Source of the DNA: Ilyonectria destructans
Lineage: Eukaryota; Ascomycota; Sordariomycetes; Hypocreales; Nectriaceae
NCBI GenBank assembly: GCA_020740775.1
Contig: JAHEWK010000017.1
Location: forward strand, 1,426,001-1,490,000
DNA: 64,000 nt
Reading direction: 5' to 3'
Every line of letters starts with the position of its first letter. The stretch's first letter is position 1. This document shows, one piece after another, positions 33,465 through 46,566 of the stretch. A program made the translations under genes and the position numbers. Below the pieces are notes generated by a model. That model searched no databases. It saw only the letters and a program-made list of their open reading frames with translations, and was not told the DNA's origin.

Positions 33465-35325
33465 ACGTATGTAATAAGTAAGCCGATCAACCAAGTGAGC
33501 CGATCACTTTCCCTTAACCATTAAGATAAAAACCAAGATAAAAACATAACAAAGCATCTAATCAATTAAAACTAAGTGCTATACTCTTCCTCGGAAGTCT
33601 CAATAACAACTTGACATGTTCTTGCATTATGACCAGTCTTGCCGCACACTCCACAATGCCTTTCCCTCGGTCGCGCTGACCCTCCTTGACCACGACTCAC
33701 TGATAATTCAGCCACTACCTGCGCATCAATATCTTTCTGATCAATTACACCCCTTCCCTCATCTAGAGTCATCTTCCCTCCATTCCGTAGGCGGGTTCTT
33801 TTTGCTCTGCGCCGTTTGCTAAGAGTCTCATTTGCCTGTCGAAGGATCTGATTCTCAGACTTCAATAATGCTATCTGATGCATTATTGCCTTCGTTCCCT
33901 TAGAAAATGACTTAAGCGCCTCAACAATAGATGCTGGAGAGCTGCCCTGGTGCCTTCTAATTCGTCTTTCAAGGTATTCAGATTGAGAAGTAGCCTCGAG
34001 GACGGTCTTTGGCGTCTTGGGCACCCAAGCGTCAGGGAGGCTGGCCTCCTCCTCGATCGGTGTCGGGGTCCGTAGCTGCACATCAAGCTTTGATATGACA
34101 CTTTCCGGGTCCAAAGGAACAAGCCCGGCGCCTCGAAACCCCCCCTTGATATTACTTTCCGTCATAGCGGCTTGGTGGGCGGCATAAAAGGCCGGAAGGA
34201 AGTCAGTCTTTGAAACGTGGGTTATGGAGCATCTGATCAACTGCTCAATTTCTCGACCGTATGCTTTTTTGAGCGGCCCAAAACACCCGACATCAAGAGG
34301 CTGAAGTAGATGAGACGAATGAGGCGGCATACACAGCGTGATAATGTGGTTGTCTTCGCAATATTTCTCAAAGTCAACCGAGTGGTGACTTTCATGCCCA
34401 TCAAGGATCAGAAGACGATAGCGGCCGGTTGATCGGGCCTTTGTATGCCGATCGAAGTGCTTGAGCCACTCAAGACCTGTCTCGTTATCGGTCCAGCCAT
34501 TTTGAGTCGTTGCAATAGCCCAATCGCCTGGGAGGTTACTTTCCCGGTACCAGCTGGCGAGGTGATATCGGCCCGCAACCACGATAAACGGCTGGATTGC
34601 CCAGCCTTCTGCATTAATCGCCTGAATGACTGTAACCCATTCCCGGTTTCCAGGCTGGACTGATTTCGGGTTTCCACGCCTATCTGCACCTGTGACGACC
34701 ATTCCGCTTGCGATTATACCCATCATAAAGCCAGTCTCATCAAAGTTGTAGATATCGGCTGGGTTGATACCATATTTCGCGATTATATTCCCCACGAGCC
34801 GAAACCAATTGCGAATAATAGTTGGATCTTCGCATTTGGCCCTCTGATAGTCATATTTACGAAAAAAACGCGTCTTGAGCTCTGGTTGTCGCCTGACGAA
34901 GTTAGAAGCCCAGCGTTTGCCGACAGGTGACGCGTCGCGGTCAGCAAGCAGTCGGTTGGCCATTTCTTCAACACCACGGAGTCGAGGGGGAAACCCTCGC
35001 GAATCTAGGTCGAGAATGAATTGAATAATGATCTGTTCCTCTAGATCAGATAGTCTGCGTGATTTAGGGATAGTATCGCGTCGAGAAAGAATGCCATTAT
35101 GTCGGGCATGCAGGTTTGTATAAGAGACTTGGTAGATCTTTGCAGCGCGTCGGAGACTGAGTTTTGGGTCATTTTGATAAGCTCGAAGCGCAAGAAGGAT
35201 ATTAGCCTCTTGATTTGATTGTGGCATGTTTTGTGGTTGAGAAATTGATGATTGAATTAATGGAGGAGAGATTGAGGGATTTTTGATCGGCTCACTTGGT
35301 TGATCGGCTCACTTATCACATACGT
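33465..35325 (-). mobile_element. Fot1/pogo element, copy 1, intact, 1861 bp
   Basis: Bounded by TA (33463-33464, 35326-35327). Inverted ends of about 42 bp start ACGTATGTRATAAGTRAGCC and contain GTGAGCCGATCA twice. The left end has A where the right has G at two positions. It has the same length as copy 2 (47378-49238), and wherever I compared them the two are identical in reverse complement, including these end-specific differences. GC content is normal against the AT-rich surroundings, so RIP has not touched it. The right side borders the C-terminal half of hAT-4. Confidence 0.9.
33572..35227 (-). CDS. Fot1/pogo transposase, 551 aa (copy 1)
   Basis: Uninterrupted transposase from ATG to TAG, no intron. 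Residues about 10-50 form a psq-type HTH and about 58-120 a CENP-B-type HTH that binds the inverted ends. The DDE_1 catalytic core has D163 (NFDETGF), D276 (LLILDGHESHH) and D312 (LLQPLDVGCFGPLKK), i.e. DD35D with all three acidic residues. A basic region near residues 475-495 could act in nuclear import. The C-terminus has a CCHC zinc knuckle, C525-x2-C528-x4-H533-x4-C538 (CGVCGKTGHNARTC). This is a full set of catalytic features, so the protein is probably active. Its amino-acid sequence is identical to that of copy 2. Confidence 0.9.
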   Translation of the reverse strand: MPQSNQEANILLALRAYQNDPKLSLRRAAKIYQVSYTNLHARHNGILSRRDTIPKSRRLSDLEEQIIIQFILDLDSRGFPPRLRGVEEMANRLLADRDASPVGKRWASNFVRRQPELKTRFFRKYDYQRAKCEDPTIIRNWFRLVGNIIAKYGINPADIYNFDETGFMMGIIASGMVVTGADRRGNPKSVQPGNREWVTVIQAINAEGWAIQPFIVVAGRYHLASWYRESNLPGDWAIATTQNGWTDNETGLEWLKHFDRHTKARSTGRYRLLILDGHESHHSVDFEKYCEDNHIITLCMPPHSSHLLQPLDVGCFGPLKKAYGREIEQLIRCSITHVSKTDFLPAFYAAHQAAMTESNIKGGFRGAGLVPLDPESVISKLDVQLRTPTPIEEEASLPDAWVPKTPKTVLEATSQSEYLERRIRRHQGSSPASIVEALKSFSKGTKAIMHQIALLKSENQILRQANETLSKRRRAKRTRLRNGGKMTLDEGRGVIDQKDIDAQVVAELSVSRGQGGSARPRERHCGVCGKTGHNARTCQVVIETSEEEYST

Positions 35326-38300
35326 TATATATATATATAACTAATATTAATAGCCCTTATTTCCCGTCTTAGGCGAATTGCAACTATTATAAAATATAAT
35401 AGTACTGCAAAAGGTCTATTAGAAGAGGGAATAAAGCGAGATAAATTAGAAGGTCTTTTACCTTCGAATTTCCAAAAGAAGCTTATTCCACTAGGTAAGT
35501 TATTTCCCTGTATTATAAATTATTTAGTTATATATACTAACTTATATATAGATAGCCCAACCCGCTGGAATTCTACTTATTTTATGGTTAATATCGCTCT
35601 TAAGCTTAAAGGGTCTATTGATTATATTAAGAAGAATATCTCTAATATAGAATTTGAGACTATTGCTTTAAGCGAGCTTGATTGGGAAGCTTTAAAGGAG
35701 CTTCAAGAGATTTTTGAGGTTTTTATTAAAGCTTCAACTAAGTTACAGGCCCAGCTTTATATAACTGTGCCTAAGGGGCTTTTATATATCTATCAGATAT
35801 TTAAAAGCCTTATTAGTCTATTAGAGAGGTTTTCTAAGGAAGCTAGAAAGCCTAATAAAGTAAGTTATTTTTCTTTCTTCTTATTTTTATATTTGTTATT
35901 AATTTACTAATTTAATAAGGACTTTTATTCTGGTTATTCTAAGGCTGTTTCAAAAGGCCTAGAAAAGCTAGAAAAATATTTCCCTCGCAAGCTTAAAATA
36001 CAAGACCTTAAGAAATATAAGTAAGTAATTCCTATTTATCTATATAAATGCCTTATTATATACTAATAGAAATAAGGGCTTTTATTTTAGCTACTATTTT
36101 AGATCCTCGATTTAAAATGGCCCATTTTAAACCAGGAGGTTTACTTTATCATTATATTAATATTCATATTGATGTACAGGATTTATTTCAGTCTGAATTT
36201 AACAGGTAAGTAATTTTTTATTTTTATACCTATTAAAATATATCTCAAAAATAAAAGATATATTTTAAAGGCAAATATAAAAGATAATTAAATTACTTAC
36301 CTATTTTATATACTAATTATATAAATAGTCTTAAGACTGAAAAAAGAGGGCTATTATGAGCCTAGTATAGGTCAGTCTACAGATGAGTTAAATATAGATA
36401 TATATAGCTATAGAAATCAGCAAGAAGAAGAAGATTCTAATTCTGATGCCGAGCTATATATATCTTATTTAGATCAGTCTGAGGAATATGACTTATATTT
36501 AAATGAGGTCCGGGCTGGGGGAAAAGTAAGTTATATATCTCTTTTTTATTTATCTATTTACTAATTTATTATAGATTAGCCCTCTTGATTGGTGGAATTC
36601 TAATAGCTCTAGATTTCCTATTTTAAGTATTTTAGCTAGATGTTATTTAGCTATTCCAGCTACTTCTGCTGCAATTGAAAGGGTATTTTCTATTTCTGGT
36701 AATATAATTACTAGAAATAGAAATAGGATTTCATCTAAGGTAGTTAAGCAGCTTATTTTATTAAAGAGCTGGGAAATTTGGGATTTAGATACTTTAGAGG
36801 AGGAATTAAAAGAGGAAAGCTGGGAGGAAATAGGCCTAAAGAGAAGGAAGCTAGTATTATTGAAATTGAGGAAGAAGAGGAAGAGGAAGAGGAGGAGGAA
36901 GAGGAAGAGATAGAAGAAGAGGATTTTATCTAGCTTATTTCCTATATTATTTATTAGTTTATTTTATTTTATTAGCCTTATTTTATTCTATTTTATTTAT
37001 TATACCTTATAAGGCTTTTCTTAATTATATATCTATTTTCTTCTTATATTATTTAATTATATAAGTTAACTTATTACTTATCTCTTATTTAAATACTTAA
37101 GAATAACTTATTTAAAAAAAATTAAATATTACTTATAATATATTATATATATCTTAAATAAAGTATATATAATAGAAGGGATTATAAATAGTCTAGTATA
37201 TAGCTTTTATTTTCTATTTACCTATTTAATTTTTTAATTTTTTAAGTTATTTAATTTTATAAGCTAAGTTATTATATATAAATTATCTCTTATATATAAT
37301 ATAATTCTTTTTAATAATATTAAGATATATCTAGAGTTATAAAATTAATTAGTGTATATTAACTTCCTTTAGTATTTAGTTAGTATTTATATTAAAACTT
37401 TAGTATATAGTATTTTAAAATACTAAAATACTATAATTAAATAACTGTAATTAGTTAAAGATCTATTTATTTTTAAAGCTGATTTTAACTAATAATAACT
37501 AATCTTTATATTATAACTTACAAATTAATAACTTAATTATCCTTTTATATTAAAAGATATATATCTTTATATAGAAAGTAGATATTTCTAAATAGATTCA
37601 GATTTTTTAAAGTCTTATAAATATATACTAATAAAGAATATATATATAAACTTTATATAGCATAATTAATTAGAAATAGAAAGATATAGCGAATATAAAA
37701 CTAAAACTAATTTAATTTAGTTTTCCTTTTGTATTAATTAATAACTTAATAATATTTATATATTAAAAAGTATATTTCTGTATAAGGAAAATTGATATTT
37801 AAAAATAAGTTAAGGTTTTATAAAGTCTTATAAGAATATAAAAATAGAAAGGCTATATCAAAATTTTACATAGCTTAATTAATTAAAAATAGAAAAATAA
37901 AGCTAATTTAAAACTAAAGTTATTCTAATTTAGTTTTATTCTTACTTTATTCTATATTTTATTCTTCTTACTTTCTTTAAATTATTAAAGCTTTTATTTA
38001 CTAATTTTAATATTAATATTAATTTACTATCAAAATACTAATTAATTTTATAACTCGAGATATATCTCTTTTAAATACTATTGTAATTATTACTATTATA
38101 TTAATTAATTAGCTGGATTTATCAGTCTGATTAATTAGTCAGACTAATTAGTCTTTAGTCTGACTAAGGTTTTAGTTATTAAATTTAGTCTTAGTCTTAG
38201 TCACCTTACTGACTAGACTAAGCTGACTATAGTCACTAGAGTGACTAAGACTAAGTGACTAAAGTCAGCAAGGTAGCTTGACTAAGACTAATTAGTCTTA

Positions 38301-38344
38301 GTTACCCCTTGACTAAGACTATAGTCGACTAAATCACAACCCTG
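35326..38344 (+). mobile_element. hAT-4 transposon, C-terminal half (displaced)
   Basis: Starts inside a hAT-4 intron directly at the Fot end and runs to the hAT-4 terminus ...AAATCACAACCCTG at 38344, followed by GTACTACC (38345-38352). The missing N-terminal half lies at 49239-51450 in opposite orientation, next to the second Fot copy, with GGTAGTAC outside its end. The terminal 240 bp are full of GACTAAGACT/AGTCTTAGTC repeats. Confidence 0.85.
35353..36933 (+). pseudogene. hAT-4 transposase, C-terminal exons
   Basis: The first exon begins after a TTAATAG acceptor and reads ALISRLRRIATIIKYNSTAK. Homologous hAT-A copy 2 has RRMRRIITIIKYTQEAK at the same place after an intron. Next comes 35584-35868 (MVNIALKLKGSIDYIKKNIS, and later YIYQIFKSLISLLERFSKEA). 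The dimerisation domain is well kept: LARCYLAIPATSAAIERVFS, then ISGNIITRNRNRISSKVVK. A GAAGAG-rich tract at about 36870-36930 gives either a poly-Lys/Arg or a poly-Glu end depending on frame; the Glu frame runs to the TAG at 36931-36933 and implies a frameshift. It is less decayed than hAT-A copy 1. Confidence 0.7.
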
Positions 38345-38492
38345 GTACTACCTTATACTAATACTAATACTAATTCTTTTAGTATATACTAACTAAATAC
38401 TAAAATAAAATTAGTTAGTACTAAGCTATACTAATACTAAAAAAAATAGTATTTAGTTAGTATTTAAAATACTAACTAATTTCGCGACCCTG
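38345..38492 (-). repeat. Left terminus of hAT-3 (displaced)
   Basis: Reads ...CTAATTTCGCGACCCTG at its right end, i.e. a hAT-3 terminus in reverse orientation, with repeated AGTACTAACTAAATACTAA-like motifs. The 8 bp outside (38493-38500, TACTTAAG) are the reverse complement of CTTAAGTA outside the hAT-3 right end at 55363. The hAT-4 element had inserted into this terminus. Confidence 0.8.
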
Positions 38493-41400
38493 TACTTAAG
38501 GTCTTCTATATAGTAAAGTTTAAAGATTTCTTTTATAAGATATAAATAATCTTTGTTATATTTATTCAGTTTATAGTAATTATAGAAAACTATTTTTATT
38601 ATATTCTATAGAATAATAATCTTTTTATTTTTATAATTAAGAGGCTAATTTTTAGCTTTAAATTATATATTTGATCCTTAAAGTTTATTAGAGGATTTTA
38701 AATTATCTACAGATATTTCTAAAATAGTTATTTTAAGTATATTCATTTAATATATCTTTATTATAGATATCTATTAGTAGTAAAACTAAGAATCTATTTA
38801 TTAGATTATAGCTTACTATTATTAAAGTTGGATTATTAGTTAATAGTATTAGCTCTACTATTTTCAGTTTTTTTAATATAGATAATAATATAGTTAAATT
38901 TAAAGACATACTTACTATATTGAAGTTGTTATATATTAAGCTACTATATAGTTATAAAGTTAAGATATTTTTATAGTTGATATAAGTTTTAACTTTATAT
39001 TTACTTCCAAAGAGATAATATTAAAATTTCTTAAAGATATTAATAATAGTTAGTTTATTAGTGGAAAATACACTTAATATAAATAGAGCCAGCAATAAAA
39101 AGAGTCTAAATTACTCTATACCTCCAGCTAAAAGAAGAGCCTTTAGCTAGAACCAGCTAAAGAATTAGCTTAATTAAAAATAAGAAGTACTTAATTAAGT
39201 ACTTAAGAATATAATAGAATAAAAGAAATATTGAGGAAATAATAAGAGCTATTATAACAGTTTATCTAGAGGTATAATATAAAACTAACTGAATTTTTAA
39301 AGATAAAATTTTAAAAAGAGAAAAAGTATATCCTTCTAATAACTTTCAAAGATATGGTTTTTTAAGTAGTAGCTAGTATCTTAGGCTAGTCTTACTGTTA
39401 TTAAACTTCAGTATATTTTTTAATACTATTATGAACCTCTCCTACAGCTTAATATTTATCTCTAAGTATCTTAAAGTTATATAAGTAACTTACTAAATTA
39501 AATATAGAAAAATAGAAATATATAACTCTTAAGTAATAAATTAAATTAACCCCTATACTATACCTCTTCTTATAGATTCTATTACTATTTTTAACTATCA
39601 GAGTCTATATATCTACCTATAACTTCTTCTTTTACTTTATGTTTAATCTATTAGATTTACAGTTAGACCTCTACTTAAGGCTTCTAACTGCTATCCAGCT
39701 GTATTCTTATTATTCTCTATCATGGACTGCTAATTATTCTATCTAAATAGATTAAATAAGCAGAAAAACTAGTCTAAAGAGTCTACGGACAGCAATAAGA
39801 ATAACTAGCTATTATATTAAGCTAATTAGCCTATTAGATATATTAGTAGCCTAGATATTAGTCTCCTTAAGGTATCTAGTTATTATATTCAGAACTATTA
39901 GAAGAGTTAAATTTTTAGTAGTAAATCTAATCCTTCTTTTCTTTTTAATACTATACTAAATTACTCTAAAGGCTTTCTATTTAGCTTTTTTTTTTTTTTT
40001 TTAGCTAGAAGCTGCCTTTTAAGTTTTAGGTATACTAGTAATAATAGAGATAGGGTTAAGAATAGGCTGAGGCTTTATAATAGCTACTTTAGCTGCTTTA
40101 TCTACCTGTATATTCTTATAGACAGCCAGCTGCTACTAAAACTTATTATCTAGCGTATATATTATCTTACTAAAGAATAGAGTAGTATCTCTAGAGGCTA
40201 AGTAGGGCAGTTACATACTTATATTAACTAAGCTATTAGGCTGAGAAGATAATGAGGCAGTTAATAGTATTAAATTAGATTTTAAAAAGCCAGTAGGAAA
40301 AAAAAGACTCTTAGGTATACTTAAAGATAGAACTTAATATAGAGGCAGTAAAAAAGGCCTACTTTCTAATATTTATTCAGTAGAATTTTAATCTAACTAT
40401 TTAGCTATCCTTAGTAAATTACTCTAAGAGTTTAGTAATATAAACCTTAGTTATAAAATAAAGATAGTTACTTTAGTCTTATTAGTCTTTATTATATTAA
40501 GTAGGTTAGTTAGATTTAGTAGCTTTAAGTTAGAAGACTTAAATAAGCTTATAATTAAGATAACTATGATAGATAAAATATACTTGGCAGGTTTATCTAT
40601 AGCTTTAAATATAAAGCCAGTAGTATCTATAAACTTTTCCTACTTAATATATATTTTAATTAGATATTTTACTAAAGATATAAAAATAGCTATTAGTTAA
40701 ATTATTTTATAAGATATAACTTAATGGATATCTATTAGAGAGAGTCTAACTTTTAGTATTTAATTTTTAGTATAGAAGCTAGAATTATTATATTTAGCCT
40801 ACCTAAGAGATATAAAGCTACTACACTAAATATATAATTTATTAATAGATAGATAGAGTACTTCAGTCTAGAGTAAGTAGATATTATCTAATTGCCTGCT
40901 AATTTATATTTTAATACTAGAAGTATTATATATTTAATCTTTAATATTAATTTTATTTAAAATCATAGCCTTAAGAATACTAACTACCTCTTATAATAAG
41001 GAAGTTATATAGGCCTTATTATTTATAGATTTAATAGAGTATAGAATCCAGTTATATTACCTTATAATCTCTTTAATATTATTTTATAGTAGAAATATTA
41101 AACTTAAAATTAGTTAAAAATAAAAATAATTTAGTAGTTTCTATAATAGATAAAACTAATGATAATATACTTGTTAAATATAGCAGCTTAAAATTCTTTA
41201 TAGCTAGTATACTCTATTATAGTCTTATAAATAATATATTTAGCTCTTTTAGCTACAAACATATTTAATCTATTTAGATTATAAACTAAATTATTAAATA
41301 CCTTTAGATTCTTAATAGAAAGATAGTCTTTTAGGGTTATTACTATATCTCTTATACTATAGATAAATATTATCAGTAGAGAAATAAAATTAAAGTTACT

Positions 41401-42699
41401 AATCTAGCCCTTACTATAAAGTCTATAGAGTAGCCTCTAGAGGTTTTAATAATAGTTACTTTATATTTATCTATTAACTTAGTTATTTTTTCTCTCTAAG
41501 AATAAATTCTAAGGCTTAATAGTCTTCTAGAAATTATAATAGTTAATTTTATCTTTAAATAGTAGGTATATAGATTATTTATTATCTCATTATAACTAGT
41601 TAATATAAAGCTAAAAGAAAAAAGATTATTAAGTAAGAGTATTAACTAGATCTTATTAAATAATATATTTAGCTTTAATAGTAGAAGGAAGGCTTAAAGA
41701 CTATCTTCTTAAGTAATCTTAAAAGTATAGTATTTAATATAGTTATAGATAAAGAACTTATACTCTTTTAGACTATTGAGCTTATCTACTATCTTATTTA
41801 TATTAGTATTATTAAGAGTAAATAGATTTTGCTAATATGCTATAATAGTATAGCTAAAAATAAAGTAATTTACAGCTAGATAATATAGAGTATAGTATAG
41901 CTGCTAAAATAGAAAGAGAAGAATATCTTACTTATTAAAAAGTTTTAAAAAGAAGTTAGATAGCTTTTTAACTAAAACTTTAATTACTAGCTAGATATTA
42001 TAATTAATAGATTAATTAAATAAATAGAAAGATATCTATTAACTTAAAAGTTAAATATTAATAAAATAAGATATTATAGCTAGACTATTCTCTAGAGGGT
42101 TATAGATAGACTGATAATAAAAGTTCTTTTAGAGTAAGTAGGTAAATAAATAGAAGGTGCTAAAAGGATATAACTATACGATATAAGAGCAGGAAGATAG
42201 AGGTTTAATAGGGAAAAAAAGGCTTATATAAAAATAAAAATAAATCTTTTTAGTAAAGGTATAATAATATAGCTAGAAAATATATTTTACTGTAATTCAA
42301 CTTAAATTTCTAAGTATTTCTTTATTTGCTAAACGATGTTTTATAATACCAGCTATTTAATCTTAAAAATAAAATTAGCTAGTAATCTTACTACTATTTT
42401 AAGTGGTTTCTTTTTATAAAAATTATAAGAAGAACTCTACTTATAACTATTATTTTTAAAGCTACAGTCTGCTTTTTATAACTATAAGTATTAACTTCTG
42501 AATATAGCTAGATTATAGTATATATTCTATTATTAATTTATATTTAATATTTTATATAAATTTCTTTTTTTTAGCTTTACTTAATATTATTAAATAGATC
42601 AAAACTATATAGTAGTTTGAGATAATAGAAATAAATAGTTACTACTATATTTGGTATTAAAAGAAATAGTGGCTAAATAATAATATTTAAATTTATTAT

Positions 42700-42955
42700 A
42701 TTTTTATTATGTATATTATAGTTGCTAAAATCTAAATTTAAATTTCAAGCTTTTTTTTTCTATCTACTAAAATCCTATCTAACGTTTTCACCCTACAGCT
42801 ATTCTAACCTTTATATCTAAGAGTTATAAATCCTACAACCCAATCTATAACTAGAACACCCTAAGATCCCTAATACCTATATTAACCCTTATCCAAATCC
42901 GCCCTCTAGCCAGCGCCCTAGCTGGCTATTATCCGCACCACCTCTATACAGCACA
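42700..42955 (+). repeat. Repeat copy (partner 24540-24752)
   Basis: Same repeat as at 24540-24752 but with more C and G kept (for example CCTACAACCCAATC, CCCTAATACC), so it is less RIP-mutated. A GC-normal patch follows at 42940-43010. Together these look like the end of a retroelement. Confidence 0.5.
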
Positions 42956-43586
42956 AGAGCTCATCGAACCAGGGGTTAAACGCCTTTCCGCCAATAGTAT
43001 CAACAAACTCCTGCTTCTGAATTAGCTATTTGGTTTTAAAAGCTTCAGCTAATATTAATAGAGCAGCCTAGTATAATCTTCTATTAAATACTTAAAGAAT
43101 AATCTCTATTTAAAAATAATTCTAATAGACTGAAAGGTCCAGGGTTGGCATTCGTAACTAATTCGTTAATTACTCCTCTGAATATTAACGAATAAAAATT
43201 CGTTAGTTTATAATTAGTTTTTCGTTACTATTAACGAATAGAAATTCGTTAATTTATATTCTAACTATTAACGAAAATATTAACGAAAACTAATTAGTTA
43301 CTATTAACTAATTATTAAATAGATATATAAAATAGAATAAATATATAAAGTAGATATATAAAATGGATATATAAATTGCATATTTACTTTTAAATCTATT
43401 TTTAAATTATTTGATTTTAAAGCAATTAATTTCAAAGCAATAGATTTCCCTTATATATAATATCAGTATGATAGTATATCCTACTATTTAAAAATTAAAA
43501 CTATCAATTCAATCAATTAATTCAATCAATGTACTATCCTATTTTTAAATACCCCAATTACACTATTTTCTTCATTTTTATTCAAA

Positions 43587-46566
43587 ATGGCTTCTTCTAG
43601 CTATAATGAAAGCCTTAATGAATCTCAAGACCCTCTTCAAGAAGAATATCATTCTGAATTTGAAAATGATACTCAGCCTTTTAATAGGGAAACTTCTTCT
43701 ATTTTAGAAGAATCTTCTTCTAATTTACCTTCCAATCCTATTAAATCCCCTTATAATAGGATTGAATATGATCTAGACCCTCTAAATAAAACAAAAGTCT
43801 ATATTTTTAAAGAGGGTCTTTTTATACGGGAATTGCTACCTATTAATCCTGCTATTGATATACGAGAATTAATAGCTTGTACAAGGTATATTTATTTTTC
43901 TATTTTCTATTTTCTATTTCTATTTAACTTTAAAAATACGAATATTTAAATCAGCTGCAACTATCAGAATATTGATAATATAAAAGGATTTAAATCATCC
44001 AATTACGCCCGCCACTATCAATATAAGCATCCTAAAGTTGCTTATAATAAGAAAGCTGAAAAGACTAAGAAAAGAAGTTAGTTATTTTTACTGTTTTTCT
44101 TTATTACTCTATTTACCAATATTCCTTAGAAAGCAATTTAAGCCTAAAAAGCCCCGAACCTTTTACCTTTAATCTAGCTAATTCTTTTTCTTTTACTGAA
44201 GAAGAGGCTTTAAATAAGATTTTTTATTTTCTTATTGAAAATAACCTCTCTTTTAGAGTTATTAACTCTTTATCTTTTCAGAACTTATTATCTTTTTATA
44301 ATAGGATGGTATTATTAATTTTCTATTTACTTATATATAGTGTACTAATTATTTACTAGATCTGGGCCAATTATTAATAGACATAAAATTAAAGAGATCT
44401 CAAATAGGACCTTTAATTCTAGTCTATTAGAATTAAATAACCAGCTAGTAGCTAATATTAAAAGTCAAGGGACTTTTTTCTTAACTTTTGATATTTGGAC
44501 TGCTAGTAACCAGGTCTCTTATTTAGGGATAATACTTATTTATAATCTCTATATCTTATTATATCTCTATATCTTATTTCATTTAATAATAACTAACTAT
44601 ATATAGGATTTTCAAATCTTAATGAAAGTCATACTGGATTATATCTATTTAATAAGTTTATAAAAGTTCTAAAGCCTTGATCTAGTATAGATTTTCAGTC
44701 TATTCTTAGGTTCGTATTTATTATTTCCCTTTGTAATTCAAATAAGCTAATATAAAATTATGGTATTACTAGGGACAATACAGCAAATATTAATACATTT
44801 ATTAAGACTTTTGAAAATGCTTATTTAAGCAATTTCAAAGTTTCCTTTTTAAATGATATTCGCTGTATTGCACATATAATTAATATTATTGTGCAGACTA
44901 TTTTAAAGAATTACCTTTCTAATCCTTCTTTAGAAAATAGGTTATTAAATTATACTAATGTATCTTTTAATAATGCTATTGAAGAGGATGAAGAAATTGA
45001 GCCTGAAGAGCCTTCTTTTAATAGTATGTTATTTTCTATTTTTCTATTTTTCTATTTTTCTATTTTTCTATTTTTCTATTTTCTATTTTTCTATTTTTCT
45101 ATTTTTCTATTTTTCTATTTTTCTATTTTTCTATTTTTCTATTTTTCTATTTTTCTATTTTCTATTTTTCTATTTTTCTATTTTTCTATTTTTCTATTTT
45201 CTATTTCTATGTCTTATTTCTATTTAAGTATAAAAAGACCAACTATTATAGCTCTTATACGCCGTATGAGACGGATTATAACTATAATAAAATATACTCA
45301 GGAAGCTAAAAAGCTTCTAGAAGAGAGTATTTTAAAGTATCAAAAGGAGGGCAAATTAACCTCTAAAAAATCCTCTATTCCTCTTGGTAATTATCATTCT
45401 TATAATCTTATAGAAAATATAACTAACCTTATTTTAGATAATGCAACAAGGTGGAATTCAAAGTATTACATGCTCAGTTCAGTATTAGAGCTAAAAGACC
45501 CGCTATTCTATATTACGAGGAATACCTCAAATAACGAATTTAAAAGGATTTTTCTCTCTAAGTCTGATGGGGTAGAAATAGTGCAATTAAAAGAGATTTT
45601 TAAGACTTTTCTTAAGCCTTCTATTAAATTACAAGGCCGGGTTTATACTACTATTTCTGAGGGTTTATTATATATATATCATATACATAATAAACTGGAA
45701 GGATTAAATAGTGATTTTCTTCTAAGAAATAGCCGGACCTCTGAGGTAAGTTTTATATTCTTTATTTACTTTTTATTATAATGTTAACTATTTATAGGGA
45801 AACCTTTTCTCTGATTTTTCTACAGCTATACAAGCTGGCTTAGAAAAATTAGAAAAATACTTTCCTAGACAAATAATAGCTTCTAATATTAAGAAGTTAA
45901 AACCCTTTCTTTTAGGTATTATTTTAGACCCTAGGTTTAAAATAATACACTTTAAGAAGGGGGCTTATTATTTTACTATTTACGAATATCTGATGATACT
46001 ATTAGTATATTTAAAAGTGAATATAATAAGTTATTTTTTTTCTTAGCCTTTTATAATACTGATTTTAAATAGACTTAAAAGAGAGAGAGGAGGCTTAAAT
46101 ACTGATTCTAATTTATCCTTTGATGAATTGAATGAGGACATTTATAGCGCAGAATCTCCTGAGGCCTCTCAATCAGATTCTGATAAGGAATTCCATATAT
46201 ATTCTAATGAGACTATAGAGGAATATTCTTATACTAATGAGGAAGTTGTTCCTAGAAAGGCAATTATTTTCTCTATTAATCTACCTTTTCCTGACTTTAC
46301 TAATACTTTAATAGACCAATATACTAGACTATTGGAAATCTAATTCAGCTAGATTTCTTATTCTACGTATATTGGCTAGGTGTTATTTAGCAATTTCTGC
46401 TACTTCTGCTGCTATAGAAGAGTCTTTTTCTATTAGTAATAATATTATTACTAAGACTAGAAATAAGCTAGATCTTGAGACTATTAAGTAGTTACTTTTA
46501 TTAAAAAGCTCGAGATTTTTAAATCTTAGTAATTTAAATAAGGAAATTGAAGATAATAGTAATTAA
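43587..46566 (+). pseudogene. hAT-A transposase, copy 2
   Basis: Starts MASSSYNESLNESQDPLQEE and continues as in copy 1. Better preserved: one exon reads from HIINIIVQTILKNYLSNPSL to ...EEPSFNS at a GTATGT donor, followed by an intron filled with a CTATTTTT minisatellite. The next exon reads RRMRRIITIIKYTQEAKKLL. The C-terminus has RCYLAISATSAAIEESFSIS with ATS and E kept. Stops remain (for example TAG near 46490), so it is probably inactive. Confidence 0.65.
45028..45213 (+). repeat. Intronic minisatellite, unit CTATTTTT
   Basis: About 20 nearly perfect CTATTTTT/CTATTTT units fill the intron between the EPSFNS exon and the RRMRRI exon of hAT-A copy 2. Copy 1 has only a short, irregular form at about 29640-29700, so the array expanded after the copies separated. 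Confidence 0.85.

Noticed and set aside
33616..35100. Short frames on both strands within the Fot elements.
   Set aside because: They overlap the intact 551-residue transposase and repeat exactly in the other copy, as shadows would.
44958..45227. Long frame with repeated FLFFYFSI, resembling membrane segments.
   Set aside because: It is the translation of the CTATTTTT minisatellite in a transposase intron, not a membrane protein.
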